A DNA stretch of 64,000 nucleotides from Williamsia limnetica (GTDB lineage: Bacteria > Actinomycetota > Actinomycetes > Mycobacteriales > Mycobacteriaceae), in NCBI RefSeq assembly GCF_003217475.1, contig NZ_QJSP01000002.1, positions 1 through 64,000 on the forward strand, read 5' to 3'. This document shows positions 52,145 to 60,569 of this stretch, in pieces (the stretch's first letter is position 1; each line of letters begins with the position of its first letter). The position numbers were made by a program, and so were the translations under genes. Below the pieces are notes generated by a model. That model was not told where the DNA came from. It was given only the letters and a program-made list of their open reading frames with translations, and did no database searches.

Positions 52145-53590
52145 GTGGAGTACTCGTACCCGAAACTGTTCATCGGTGGACGTTGGCAGGAGCCGTCGAC
52201 CACCGACGTCCTCGCTGTCCACTCCGCTGCCACCGAGGAGCAGATCGGTCAGGTGCCGGCGTCGGCGCCCGCGGATGTCGACAACGCTGTCGCGGCGGCC
52301 GGCGCCGCTCTTGTCGACCCTGCCTGGGCGGGTATCTCACAGGCGGCGCGTGCCGACCTGATCGAACGGTTCGCGGACGCCGTCGACAAGCGTGCGGACG
52401 AGCGGGCGACCATCGTGTCGCGGCAGAACGGGATGCCGATCGCGATCGCCGGAATGGCCGAGGGACCCATGCCCGCGTTGCTGCTCCGCTACTTCGCGGG
52501 GCTGATCCGTGACGCCTCCCTGGAAGAGCGACGCGTCGCGTTCCCCGGCCCGGGCACCACGGTGGTCCGCAAGGAGCCGGTCGGCGTGGTCGCCGCCATC
52601 GCCCCGTGGAACTTCCCGTCGGTACTCGCAGCTTTCAAGATCGCCCCGGCGCTCGCTGCCGGATGCTCGGTGGTCCTCAAGCCTTCCCCGGAGACCGTCC
52701 TGGACTCCTTCCTGCTGGCCGATGCCGCCATCGAGGCGGGATTGCCTGCCGGAGTCCTGAACGTCGTGACCGGCGGTCCCGACATCGGCAAGTACCTGGT
52801 GGCGCACGAGGGTGTCCAGAAGGTCGCGTTCACAGGATCGACGGCTGCCGGTCGCCAGATCGGCGAGGTCTGCGGACGACTGCTGCGCCCGGTCACCCTG
52901 GAGCTCGGAGGCAAGTCCGCGGCACTCATCCTCGACGACGCCGACATCACCTCGACCGTCACCGGTTTGGCGACCGCCTCTTTGCTCAACAGCGGCCAAA
53001 CCTGTTACATGTCAACGAGAATCCTTGCCCCCAAGGGTCGCTACCAAGATTTCGTCGACGCGATCACCGCGATGGTCGGCTCGCTGCCGGTCGGTGACCC
53101 GCTCGATCCCTCTACCTTCATCGGGCCCCTCGTCAGCGAGAAACAGCGTGACCGGGTGTTGTCCTACGTCGATGCCGGACGCAACGAAGGTGCGACCTTG
53201 ACCACCGGTGGTGGCCGGCCCAGCGGACTCGACCGCGGATGGTTCGTCGAGCCGACCGTCTTCGCGAACACTGACAACACCACCACCATCGCCCGTGAGG
53301 AGATCTTCGGGCCGGTGCTGACTGTCATGCCTTATGACGGCGAGGCAGAGGCCATCTCGATGGCCAACGACTCCGAGTTCGGACTCGGCGGCACGGTGTG
53401 GACAGCCGACCCCTCTCGCGGACTCGATGTGGCCCGTCAGATCCAGACCGGATCCTTTGGCGTGAACAGCTATGCGCTCGACTTCGGGTCGCCGTTCGGT
53501 GGGGTCAAGTCGAGTGGACTCGGGCGTGAACTGGGCCCTGAGGGCCTGGCCGCCTATTACAGTCTGAAGTCGATCTTCCTCGCCGAGTGA
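52145..53590 (+). CDS. Aldehyde dehydrogenase
   Basis: This 481-residue ALDH has base Glu 253 (TLELGGKSAA), nucleophile Cys 287 (NSGQTCYMSTR), and cofactor segments IAPWNFPSVL and FTGSTAAGR. It oxidises an aldehyde with NAD(P). GTG 52145 has GAGAAAG 9 nt upstream; TTG 52136 is possible. Its stop shares a base with the XRE-TetR gene (TGATG), so it is the first gene of a three-gene operon ending in an acyl-CoA ligase. This suggests aldehyde to acid to acyl-CoA. Confidence 0.92.
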   Translation: MEYSYPKLFIGGRWQEPSTTDVLAVHSAATEEQIGQVPASAPADVDNAVAAAGAALVDPAWAGISQAARADLIERFADAVDKRADERATIVSRQNGMPIAIAGMAEGPMPALLLRYFAGLIRDASLEERRVAFPGPGTTVVRKEPVGVVAAIAPWNFPSVLAAFKIAPALAAGCSVVLKPSPETVLDSFLLADAAIEAGLPAGVLNVVTGGPDIGKYLVAHEGVQKVAFTGSTAAGRQIGEVCGRLLRPVTLELGGKSAALILDDADITSTVTGLATASLLNSGQTCYMSTRILAPKGRYQDFVDAITAMVGSLPVGDPLDPSTFIGPLVSEKQRDRVLSYVDAGRNEGATLTTGGGRPSGLDRGWFVEPTVFANTDNTTTIAREEIFGPVLTVMPYDGEAEAISMANDSEFGLGGTVWTADPSRGLDVARQIQTGSFGVNSYALDFGSPFGGVKSSGLGRELGPEGLAAYYSLKSIFLAE

Positions 53591-54468
53591 TGGGTGCTCC
53601 CAGCGACCAGGAAGTCGGCCGCCGGATCCGGACCCATCGTGAACGACGGCAGGTCTCGCTGCGGGAGATGGCGCGCCGCCTCGACGTCAGTCCGGCCACG
53701 TTGTCGGCGCTCGAAAACGGCCGGACCGCGGTGAGCGTGAGCCGGATGTTCGCTGTCAGTGAGATTCTCGACATTTCGGTTGCTGAACTGTTCGACGAGG
53801 ACGGGCTGGTCGGTACGATTGACTTGCCGATGAGCACGGCCACCGTCGCGGGATGGCGTGAATACGGGCCGACACCGAACGACCCGATCCTGGATGCTGC
53901 GCTGGTGTGCATCATGGCCAAGGGGTACCACGGTTGCTCTGTCAGGGACATCGCCGAAGCCGCCAACCTCAGTGTCCCTGCGCTCTATCACCATCATGCG
54001 AGCAAACAAGCCATGCTGTATTCGCTGATGGACGCCACGATGACCGACCTCATCGGCCGGATGACGGCAGCGCGCAATGACGGCGGTGATTGTGCGGCAC
54101 AACGTTTCGCCCTGATGGTCGAGTGCTTGGTGCTCTATCACACCTATCGCCGCGAGCTGTCGTTCGTGTGCGGTAGTGAGATGCGCAGCCTCGAGCCGGT
54201 GAGCCGGGCGAGTATTGCTGCCAAAAGAACTGCAGTGCAACGACTCGTCGACATCGAGGTGCTGGACGCAGTCGACGCAGGTGAGTTCGGGACGACGCAA
54301 CCGAAGGAGTCGTCCCGGGCCGTCGTGACGATGTGCATGAGCGTCGCCAACTGGTTCCGGCCGGACGGGCCTGCCAGACCGGCGGACATCGCACGTTCCT
54401 ACACGCAATTTTCCCTGGACATCGTGCGGGGCACAATGTCGACCGACCCCCGGAAAGGAGCCCTCTGA
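53590..54468 (+). CDS. XRE-TetR fusion regulator
   Basis: This 292-residue protein has two DNA-binding domains: an XRE helix-turn-helix (residues 10-68, RRIRTHRERRQVSLREMARRLDVSPATLSALENGRTAVS) and a TetR helix-turn-helix (98-144, ILDAALVCIMAKGYHGCSVRDIAEAANLSVPALYHHHASKQAML). A TetR-like helical ligand domain follows. Both are complete in one frame. It lies inside the aldehyde dehydrogenase/CoA-ligase operon and is translationally coupled on both sides. It may sense an acyl-CoA. Confidence 0.88.
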   Translation: MGAPSDQEVGRRIRTHRERRQVSLREMARRLDVSPATLSALENGRTAVSVSRMFAVSEILDISVAELFDEDGLVGTIDLPMSTATVAGWREYGPTPNDPILDAALVCIMAKGYHGCSVRDIAEAANLSVPALYHHHASKQAMLYSLMDATMTDLIGRMTAARNDGGDCAAQRFALMVECLVLYHTYRRELSFVCGSEMRSLEPVSRASIAAKRTAVQRLVDIEVLDAVDAGEFGTTQPKESSRAVVTMCMSVANWFRPDGPARPADIARSYTQFSLDIVRGTMSTDPRKGAL

Positions 54469-56003
54469 TGTATCCGGGCGCTCATTCGATCTCCAGTCCG
54501 GACAAGCCGGCAGTGATCATGGCCGGCACGGGCGAGGTACTCACCTACGCCGACCTCGAGAGTCGTTCGGTGAAGCTGGCCAGGTACTTCCGGTCACTGG
54601 GACTGCGGCGCGGCGACCACGTCGCCCTCCTCAGTGACAACAACCCACGTATCTTCGAAACCTACTGGGCGGCAATGCGGTCGGGCCTCTACCTGACCGC
54701 GATCAATCGGCATCTGACGCCGGCCGAGGTCGCGTACATCATCGAGGACTCCCAGGCGACGGGCCTTGTCGTATCTGCGTCTCTGGGTGCGCTCGCCGGC
54801 GAGATCGTGGCCTCGACACCCGATGTTCTCCACCGCTTCTCGTTCGGCGGGACGGTGGCCGGACACGTCGACCTCGACGAGGCGTGCGCAGACGTCACCG
54901 ACGATCCGCTGGATGATCAACCTCGCGGTGCCGACATGCTGTACTCGTCCGGCACGACCGGAAAACCGAAGGGCATTGCGCCTTCCCTGCCGGATCGACA
55001 GGTGGGCGACGAGGGCGACACGATGGTGCACATGGTCCGGGACCTGTGGCGAATGGATGCCCAGACCGTCTATCTTTCACCTGCGCCTCTGTATCACGCT
55101 GCTCCGCTGCGCACCGCCGCCGCGATCCAGGCCATCGGCGGCACCGCGGTCATCATGGACCGCTTCGATGCCGAGGCCGCGCTCGGCTACATCGAGCAGT
55201 ACCGGGTCACCCACAGTCAGTGGGTGCCGACGATGTTCGTGCGGATGCTGCGTTTGCCGGCCGATGTCCGCAGCAAGTACGACCACTCCAGCCTCGTCCA
55301 GGCCATCCACGCCGCCGCCCCGTGTCCCGTCGACGTCAAACGCGCGATGATCGACTGGTGGGGACCGATTTTGTTGGAATACTATTCGTCGACCGAGCTC
55401 GCCGGGATGACCATGATCGACAGTGAGGAATGGCTGCGTAAGCCGGGCTCGGTCGGTCGCGACGGCTGGATCGGTACCGTCCACATCTGCGGCGACGACG
55501 GCAGTGACCTGGCGGCAGGAGAGGTCGGCGTCATCTACTTCGAGCGGGAGACCATGCCGTTCGAGTATTTCAATGATCCCGCGAAGACGAAGTCGGCGCA
55601 GCACCCTGAACACGACAACTGGGCCACCACGGGCGACGTCGGGTACCTCGATGAGGATCGGTATCTGTTTCTCACAGACCGTTCGACGTCTCTGATCATC
55701 TCCGGCGGGGTGAACATCTACCCGCAGGAGATCGAGAACGTCATGACCGGACACGAGTCGGTCCTCGACGTCGCCGTGATCGGTATCCCGGACGAGGAGA
55801 TGGGAGAGACGGTTCTGGCTGCAGTCCAGACCGTGGACGGCGTCGACGGAACGTCAGAACTCTCCGAGGAACTCCTGCGGTTCACCGGCGAGCGGCTCGC
55901 GCGGTTCAAGGTCCCTCGCTCGCTGGTCTTCGTCGACAGCCTGCCCCGCACCCCGACGGGCAAACTCGTCAAACGCGACCTCAAGACCCAGCTCGTCGGC
56001 TGA
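54468..56003 (+). CDS. AMP-dependent acyl-CoA ligase
   Basis: This 511-residue adenylate-forming enzyme has the P-loop YSSGTTGKPKG, YYSSTELAGMT, the core ATTGDVGYLDEDRYLFLTDR, and C-terminal Lys in PRTPTGKLVKRDL. It activates a carboxylic acid with ATP and CoA. ATG 54468 has AAAGGAG 7 nt upstream and shares a base with the regulator stop. The acid is probably the product of the upstream aldehyde dehydrogenase; class and length fit a short- or medium-chain or aryl acid. Confidence 0.92.
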   Translation: MYPGAHSISSPDKPAVIMAGTGEVLTYADLESRSVKLARYFRSLGLRRGDHVALLSDNNPRIFETYWAAMRSGLYLTAINRHLTPAEVAYIIEDSQATGLVVSASLGALAGEIVASTPDVLHRFSFGGTVAGHVDLDEACADVTDDPLDDQPRGADMLYSSGTTGKPKGIAPSLPDRQVGDEGDTMVHMVRDLWRMDAQTVYLSPAPLYHAAPLRTAAAIQAIGGTAVIMDRFDAEAALGYIEQYRVTHSQWVPTMFVRMLRLPADVRSKYDHSSLVQAIHAAAPCPVDVKRAMIDWWGPILLEYYSSTELAGMTMIDSEEWLRKPGSVGRDGWIGTVHICGDDGSDLAAGEVGVIYFERETMPFEYFNDPAKTKSAQHPEHDNWATTGDVGYLDEDRYLFLTDRSTSLIISGGVNIYPQEIENVMTGHESVLDVAVIGIPDEEMGETVLAAVQTVDGVDGTSELSEELLRFTGERLARFKVPRSLVFVDSLPRTPTGKLVKRDLKTQLVG

Positions 56004-56023
56004 CGTTCGGTCCGCGCACAAAA

Positions 56024-56081
56024 GCACCTCGTTAGGTCATATGCACACGTTCAAACGTGTGCATATGACCTAACGAGGTGC
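56024..56081. repeat. Perfect 28-bp inverted repeat with 2-nt loop
   Basis: Bases 56024-56051 are the exact reverse complement of 56054-56081, separated only by CA. The 58-bp element fills the space between the convergent CoA-ligase and dedA genes, ending 9 bp before the dedA stop. It is much longer than a normal terminator stem and has no T-run. It could act as a two-way terminator or be a palindromic mobile repeat. Confidence 0.95.
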
Positions 56082-56089
56082 ACCTGATG

Positions 56090-56800
56090 TCAGGTGGGGG
56101 AGTCCGACGGCGCCTCGGTCGCGGGTTGCGGCTGATCTCCGCGGCGGCGGTAGCGCTTGACGATCTCGCTGATGATCGGGAGCACGGAGACGAAAACGAT
56201 CAACAGGAAGATGTAATCGATGTTCTCCTGGATGAACGTGATCTGTCCGAGCCAGTAGCCGAGCAGTGTCACGCCCGCGCCCCAGACGATCGCGCCGATG
56301 ACGTTGTAGGTCAAGAACGTCGTGTACTTCATTCGGGCGGCACCGGCGACCAGCGGGGCGAACGTCCGCACGATGGGGACGAACCGCGCCAAGAAGATGG
56401 TGATCGGTCCATGCTTCTCGAAGAACTCGTGGGCCTCTTCGATGTACTTCGTCTTGAGGACCTTGGCGTCCGGCTTGAACAGGGAATACCCGAAGCGGTT
56501 GCCGAGGAAATAGCCCACCTGGTCACCGAGGAACGCGGCGATCGGGATCGTCACCAGCAACACCCACAGCGGGGCGAAGGGTTCGATCTCGGACGACTTC
56601 GCGGCCACGATCAGGCCGGCGGTGAAGAGCAGGGAGTCGCCGGGCAACAGCGGGAACAGCAATCCGGACTCGATGAACACGACGAGCAGCAAGCCGCCCA
56701 ACATCCAGGTCCCGAACGAATTCAGCAGGTTGACCGGGTCCAAGAACCCAGGCAGTAACGCCACTTCAGTGGTGGTCTGGGCAAGCACAGTCTCGATCAC
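56090..56800 (-). CDS. DedA-family membrane protein
   Basis: This protein of about 236 residues has the DedA/VTT core: ESGLLFPLLPGDSLLFTAGLIVA, FLGDQVGYFLGNRFG, FFEKHGPITIFLARFVPIVRTFAPLVAGAARMKYTTFLTYNVIGAIVWG. DedA proteins are flippases for undecaprenyl phosphate or phosphatidyl lipids and support proton balance. GTG 56800 is chosen because longer starts run into fba sequence and are not membrane-like; GTG 56788 is an alternative. It is divergent from fba, 121 bp away, as in M. tuberculosis (Rv0364). Confidence 0.9.
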   Translation of the reverse strand: MIETVLAQTTTEVALLPGFLDPVNLLNSFGTWMLGGLLLVVFIESGLLFPLLPGDSLLFTAGLIVAAKSSEIEPFAPLWVLLVTIPIAAFLGDQVGYFLGNRFGYSLFKPDAKVLKTKYIEEAHEFFEKHGPITIFLARFVPIVRTFAPLVAGAARMKYTTFLTYNVIGAIVWGAGVTLLGYWLGQITFIQENIDYIFLLIVFVSVLPIISEIVKRYRRRGDQPQPATEAPSDSPT

Positions 56801-56921
56801 AGGGCCCAAGGGTACCGGTTGCAGCTGTCCGAATCCCAAACCGTTGATCCGGGGGGCACGGCAACCGGACACACTTGCCATACTTGGGCGGAGAAAACAA
56901 CGAACCGCAGCTGGAGGACAT

Positions 56922-57959
56922 ATGCCCATCGCAACGCCCGAACAATATGCACAGATGCTCAACGCGGCGAAAGAAGGCGGGTTCGCTTTTCCCGCGATCA
57001 ACTGCACCTCGTCGAACACCATCAACGCCGCCCTCAAGGGTTTCGCGGATGCAGGCAGTGACGGCATCATCCAGTTCTCCACCGGTGGTGCCGAGTTCGG
57101 GTCGGGCCTGGGAGTCAAGGACATGGTCACCGGCGCGGTCGCTCTGGCCGAGTTCGCGCATGTGGTCGCCGAGAAGTACGGCGTGACGGTGGCGCTGCAC
57201 ACCGATCATTGCCCCAAGGACAAGCTCGACACCTATGTTCGTCCGCTGCTCGCGATCTCTCAGGAGCGCGTGGACGCAGGCAAGAACCCGTTGTTCCAGT
57301 CACACATGTGGGACGGCAGCGCGGTGCCGCTCGACGAGAACCTGGAGATCGCGAAGGACCTGCTGGCCAAGGCCGCCGCCGCCAAGATCATCCTCGAGAT
57401 CGAAATCGGTGTCGTCGGCGGTGAAGAGGACGGCGTCGAGAACGAGATCAACGACAAGTTGTTCACCACGGCCGAAGACTTCGAAGCAACCATCGCGGCC
57501 CTCGGTGCCGGCGACTCCGGTAGCCGCTACCTGCTGGCCGCGACCTTCGGCAACGTCCACGGCGTCTACAAGCCGGGCAACGTCAAGCTGCGCCCGGAGG
57601 TCCTCAAGATCGGCCAGGAAGTGGCTGTGAAGAAGCTGGGTCTGGCCGAGGGCGCCAAGCCCTTCGACTTCGTCTTCCACGGCGGATCGGGCTCACTCAA
57701 GAGCGAGATCGAAGAGGCCCTGGGTTACGGCGTCATCAAGATGAACGTCGACACCGACACCCAGTACGCCTACACCCGGCCGATCGCCGGTCACATGTTC
57801 GCCAACTACGACGGCGTCCTCAAGGTCGACGGCGACGTGGGCAACAAGAAGGTCTATGACCCCCGCGTCTACAACAAGAAGGCCGAGGCGTCGATGACCG
57901 AGCGTGTCATCGAGGCCTGCACCGACCTCAAGTCGACGGGTAAATCCATCAGCGCCTGA
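56922..57959 (+). CDS. fba: Class II fructose-bisphosphate aldolase
   Basis: This 345-residue zinc enzyme has metal and substrate motifs ALHTDHCPKDK, LEIEIGVVGGEEDGVEN, ATFGNVHGVYKPG and FHGGSGS, and DTDTQYAYTRP. It splits fructose-1,6-bisphosphate in glycolysis. ATG 56922 has GGAGG 4 nt upstream. The length is standard for actinobacterial class IIA enzymes. Confidence 0.97.
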   Translation: MPIATPEQYAQMLNAAKEGGFAFPAINCTSSNTINAALKGFADAGSDGIIQFSTGGAEFGSGLGVKDMVTGAVALAEFAHVVAEKYGVTVALHTDHCPKDKLDTYVRPLLAISQERVDAGKNPLFQSHMWDGSAVPLDENLEIAKDLLAKAAAAKIILEIEIGVVGGEEDGVENEINDKLFTTAEDFEATIAALGAGDSGSRYLLAATFGNVHGVYKPGNVKLRPEVLKIGQEVAVKKLGLAEGAKPFDFVFHGGSGSLKSEIEEALGYGVIKMNVDTDTQYAYTRPIAGHMFANYDGVLKVDGDVGNKKVYDPRVYNKKAEASMTERVIEACTDLKSTGKSISA

Positions 57960-57966
57960 TCGGCAC

Positions 57967-58410
57967 CTAGAGGAGAACCCCCACCAGGACGGCGACTCCC
58001 AACAGCACCAGCGCAGCGGCCGCACACAAGACCGAGGTATCCACCCGGCGGTGTGGCCGCTGTGTCGTTGTGATGCGCGGCGGGTCGAACGGGTACGGAT
58101 CGGCCGCGGGCGGGAACTGTTGCGCCGGCGGGGCGATGTACTGCTCGGGCCGCTGGACGTAATGCCGGGGTGGGCCCTGCGGGGGATAGGGCGCCGGTCG
58201 AGGTGCGGCCTGCGGTGGAGTCGGGCGCCTGACCGGTGCCGGCCCTCGAGGGACCGGATTCGGTTGCGTCGGTGGCTCATACGCGCGCGGCGACGCAGGT
58301 GCGGGAGGCCGTTGCGACGCGATGGGCATCGTTGCGGCATTGACGACCCGCTGAGCGGGTCGCTGAGGACGAACCGGTTGCCACGGCGGCCGATCTTCCG
58401 GAGAGGACAC
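57967..58410 (-). CDS. Proline-rich protein with C-terminal membrane anchor
   Basis: This 147-residue protein has about 120 disordered residues rich in Pro, Gln and Arg, then one helix at the very end (SVLCAAAALVLLGVAVLVGVLL). Such tail-anchored proteins are common but unassigned in Mycobacteriales. It lies 7 bp after the convergent fba stop. Expected membrane topology: N-terminus in the cytoplasm. Confidence 0.7.
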   Translation of the reverse strand: MSSPEDRPPWQPVRPQRPAQRVVNAATMPIASQRPPAPASPRAYEPPTQPNPVPRGPAPVRRPTPPQAAPRPAPYPPQGPPRHYVQRPEQYIAPPAQQFPPAADPYPFDPPRITTTQRPHRRVDTSVLCAAAALVLLGVAVLVGVLL

Positions 58411-58485
58411 TCCGAAAGCCTATCTGCCGCGCCCCGCCCGCGTGTCAACATGCGGGCGGGGGGTCATTCGGTCAGTGGTACGCAC

Positions 58486-59994
58486 CTACGCCTTGCAGAC
58501 TTTCCATTCGCCGTCGATCTTGCTGAGAGTCAGGGCGACATCGAGCTTTTCGTCGGGCGTCGCCGTCTTGAACGCGATCACCTCGACCACGGCGCTGTTT
58601 CCGTCTTCGACAATCTTGGACGCCTTGACGCCGTCGACCCCGACCAATTCGTTGTTGGCCTCCTGGATCCGGTGATCTTCGGCGAACTCCTCGTCGGACA
58701 TCGCCGCAAAACGTGCCTGCGCTTCGCCGCAGGTGATGGAGCGGAGTACGACGATGTCACCGTCGCGAAGCGCCGTCGCGTATTCCAGCGCGGTGTTCGC
58801 GGCGACATCGGCAGCGGGTACCGGCTCGTCCTTGTTCGCAGCGGCCACGCCGATTACGGCGGCCACCACTCCGACGATCACGATCAGCGCCGCGAGGCCG
58901 ATCCACAGGCCTTTCTTGGATTTCTTGGGTGGGCCGCCGGTCGGCCGATCCTGCGGGGTGCCGCCAGGCGCGATGTACTTCGGTGCAGACGGCTCGGCTT
59001 TCCACCCGGACTCCGGGGCCGGTCGCTGCTGGGGTCGGGTCGCCTTGGTGACGCTGATCCGCTCGGTTTGTGCGTCGATGACCTCAGTCGGTGCGGAGGA
59101 GTCGGTCGCGATCACCTGCGTCTCGGTCTCGTCGGCCGGCGACCCGACCGCCGGCGGTCGTGGCTCCTCGGGTTTTGTCTTCTTCTGGAGGCCGGCCGGC
59201 ACAGCCGCTGCTGCGATTTCGGTGGTGGGCTCGGCTGTCTCGCCGGCGACGATCGCGGCGGTGTCTGCGTCGGATTCTGCGGTGGCGGTCGATTCCGTTT
59301 CGGCGGTGTCGTCGACTGCATCGGTGGCTGCGACCTCTGCGGGCGACGGTTCCGGGGGCAGAGCTTCTGTGGTCTCTGGAACCTCGACAGGCTCTGCTTT
59401 CTCGCCGGTCTCTGCTGCCGCGACAGGCTCTGCTTTCTCGCCGGTCTCTGCTGGCTCGACAGGCTCTGCTTTCTCGCCGGTCTCTGCTGGCTCGACAGGC
59501 TCTGCTTTCTCGCCGGTCTCTGGTGCCTCGACAGTCGCTTCGTCCTCGACCTCGGCTTCTGCGTCACCGTTGGCTTCGTCGACCCCGACCACGTCGTCGG
59601 CCTCAGTTACTTCCTCGGCCTCAGCTACTTTCTCGACCCCGGCTTCCTCGTCGACCCCGGCTTCTTCGTCGCCCCGAGCTTCTTCGTCCGAGATCTGCGG
59701 GTTTCCATCGAGCGCGGTGTCATCGTCGGCGGACTCCGGTTCCGCGGAGCCGGGAGCGGCGGCCCCGGATTCGGTCGCCGGAATGTCGGTCGAATCGACG
59801 ACCGGTTCCGTCGGCTGATCCCGGTCCGGTTCTTCCTGCGACAACTGTTCCCCCTGTGGTGAGTGATCCGGACCTGGAGCAGGCTCCCGTTGCAACGAGG
59901 CCTGACCCGGGCCCGTTTTTACTTCGCGACGCTTACGGATTGCCGAAAGTGCGCGGCTGACAACAGAATTGCCTTCATCGTTAGGATGTGACAT
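58486..59994 (-). CDS. Acidic repeat membrane protein with C-terminal DUF4878-like domain
   Basis: This 502-residue protein has a long acidic, low-complexity N-terminal half (about 40-300). It contains four tandem 12-residue repeats (consensus EPVEPAETGEKA), then a single membrane helix (about 365-388: GLWIGLAALIVIVGVVAAVIGVAAA) and a globular outer domain of about 110 residues. The outer domain resembles DUF4878/lipoprotein-type NTF2-like folds, with two cysteines. The homologous place beside fba in M. tuberculosis holds membrane protein Rv0361. Function unknown. Confidence 0.78.
   Translation of the reverse strand: MSHPNDEGNSVVSRALSAIRKRREVKTGPGQASLQREPAPGPDHSPQGEQLSQEEPDRDQPTEPVVDSTDIPATESGAAAPGSAEPESADDDTALDGNPQISDEEARGDEEAGVDEEAGVEKVAEAEEVTEADDVVGVDEANGDAEAEVEDEATVEAPETGEKAEPVEPAETGEKAEPVEPAETGEKAEPVAAAETGEKAEPVEVPETTEALPPEPSPAEVAATDAVDDTAETESTATAESDADTAAIVAGETAEPTTEIAAAAVPAGLQKKTKPEEPRPPAVGSPADETETQVIATDSSAPTEVIDAQTERISVTKATRPQQRPAPESGWKAEPSAPKYIAPGGTPQDRPTGGPPKKSKKGLWIGLAALIVIVGVVAAVIGVAAANKDEPVPAADVAANTALEYATALRDGDIVVLRSITCGEAQARFAAMSDEEFAEDHRIQEANNELVGVDGVKASKIVEDGNSAVVEVIAFKTATPDEKLDVALTLSKIDGEWKVCKA
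59385..59534 (-). repeat. 36-bp tandem repeat inside the acidic protein gene
   Basis: Units starting near 59385, 59421, 59457 and 59493 repeat with a 36-bp period (12 codons), and a partial fifth unit follows at 59529. All are in frame, so copy number can change without breaking the gene. Confidence 0.9.
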
Positions 59995-60152
59995 GCACCA
60001 AGCCTCGTCCTCGAGCGAAATCGATTGCGACCTGCGAGGTCGCGGCCGATGATCGGCTCGACGTTCCCGCGCAGCGTCGGGCCCACCCTATCGAATCGAT
60101 CGACGACCGGACGGGTCGCCCGGGCCGCGACCGAAGCTGCGACAATGGGCCG

Positions 60153-60569
60153 ATGACGTCGTTCGGAGATCTTCTCGGCCCCCAGCCCACCTTGTTGACC
60201 GGAGACGATGAGGCGGAGTCGGAATTGCTCAATGGAGCCGACCCTGCCGCCGTCGCAGCCGCCCACCCCACCGCGTCCGTGGCGTGGGGCGCCCTCGCCG
60301 AAGCGGCCCTGAACGACGGCGCGACCATCACCGCGTACGCGTATGCGCGCACCGGATATCACCGCGGACTCGATCAGTTGCGTCGCCACGGCTGGAAGGG
60401 TTTCGGTCCGGTGCCGTGGAGCCACGAACCGAACCAGGGATTCCTGCGTTGCGTCGGGGTCCTGGCGCGCGCTGCGCAGATCATCGGTGAAGAAGACGAA
60501 TACCTCCGCTGCCTCGACCTGCTGAACGAAAGTGACCCCGCAGCCGCCGGCGAGCTCGGACTCGCCTGA
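60153..60569 (+). CDS. DUF3151 family protein
   Basis: This 138-residue soluble protein matches DUF3151, found almost only in Actinobacteria: LLGPQPTLLTGDDEAESELLNG, AAHPTASVAWGALAEAAL, AYAYARTGYHRGLDQLRRHGWKGFGPVPWSHEPNQGFLRCVGVLARAAQIIGEEDEYLRCLDLL. It is helical, resembling TPR. Function unknown. ATG 60153 is chosen at the conserved start. Its 3' end overlaps the following FUSC gene by 38 nt. Confidence 0.88.
   Translation: MTSFGDLLGPQPTLLTGDDEAESELLNGADPAAVAAAHPTASVAWGALAEAALNDGATITAYAYARTGYHRGLDQLRRHGWKGFGPVPWSHEPNQGFLRCVGVLARAAQIIGEEDEYLRCLDLLNESDPAAAGELGLA

Noticed and set aside
56801-57202. N-terminal extension of dedA into fba
   Set aside because: The extra residues are antisense to fba and not membrane-like.
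59385-59534. CRISPR-like 36-bp period
   Set aside because: The units are directly adjacent with no variable spacers, and they encode a 12-residue repeat in frame.
57904-59862. Long plus-strand open frame of 652 codons over the fba end and opposite the acidic repeat protein
   Set aside because: It is the antisense of the repeat-rich gene. Its composition (Arg/Gly/Cys-rich, low complexity) is typical of a shadow frame, and the minus-strand product has a clear membrane helix and folded domain.
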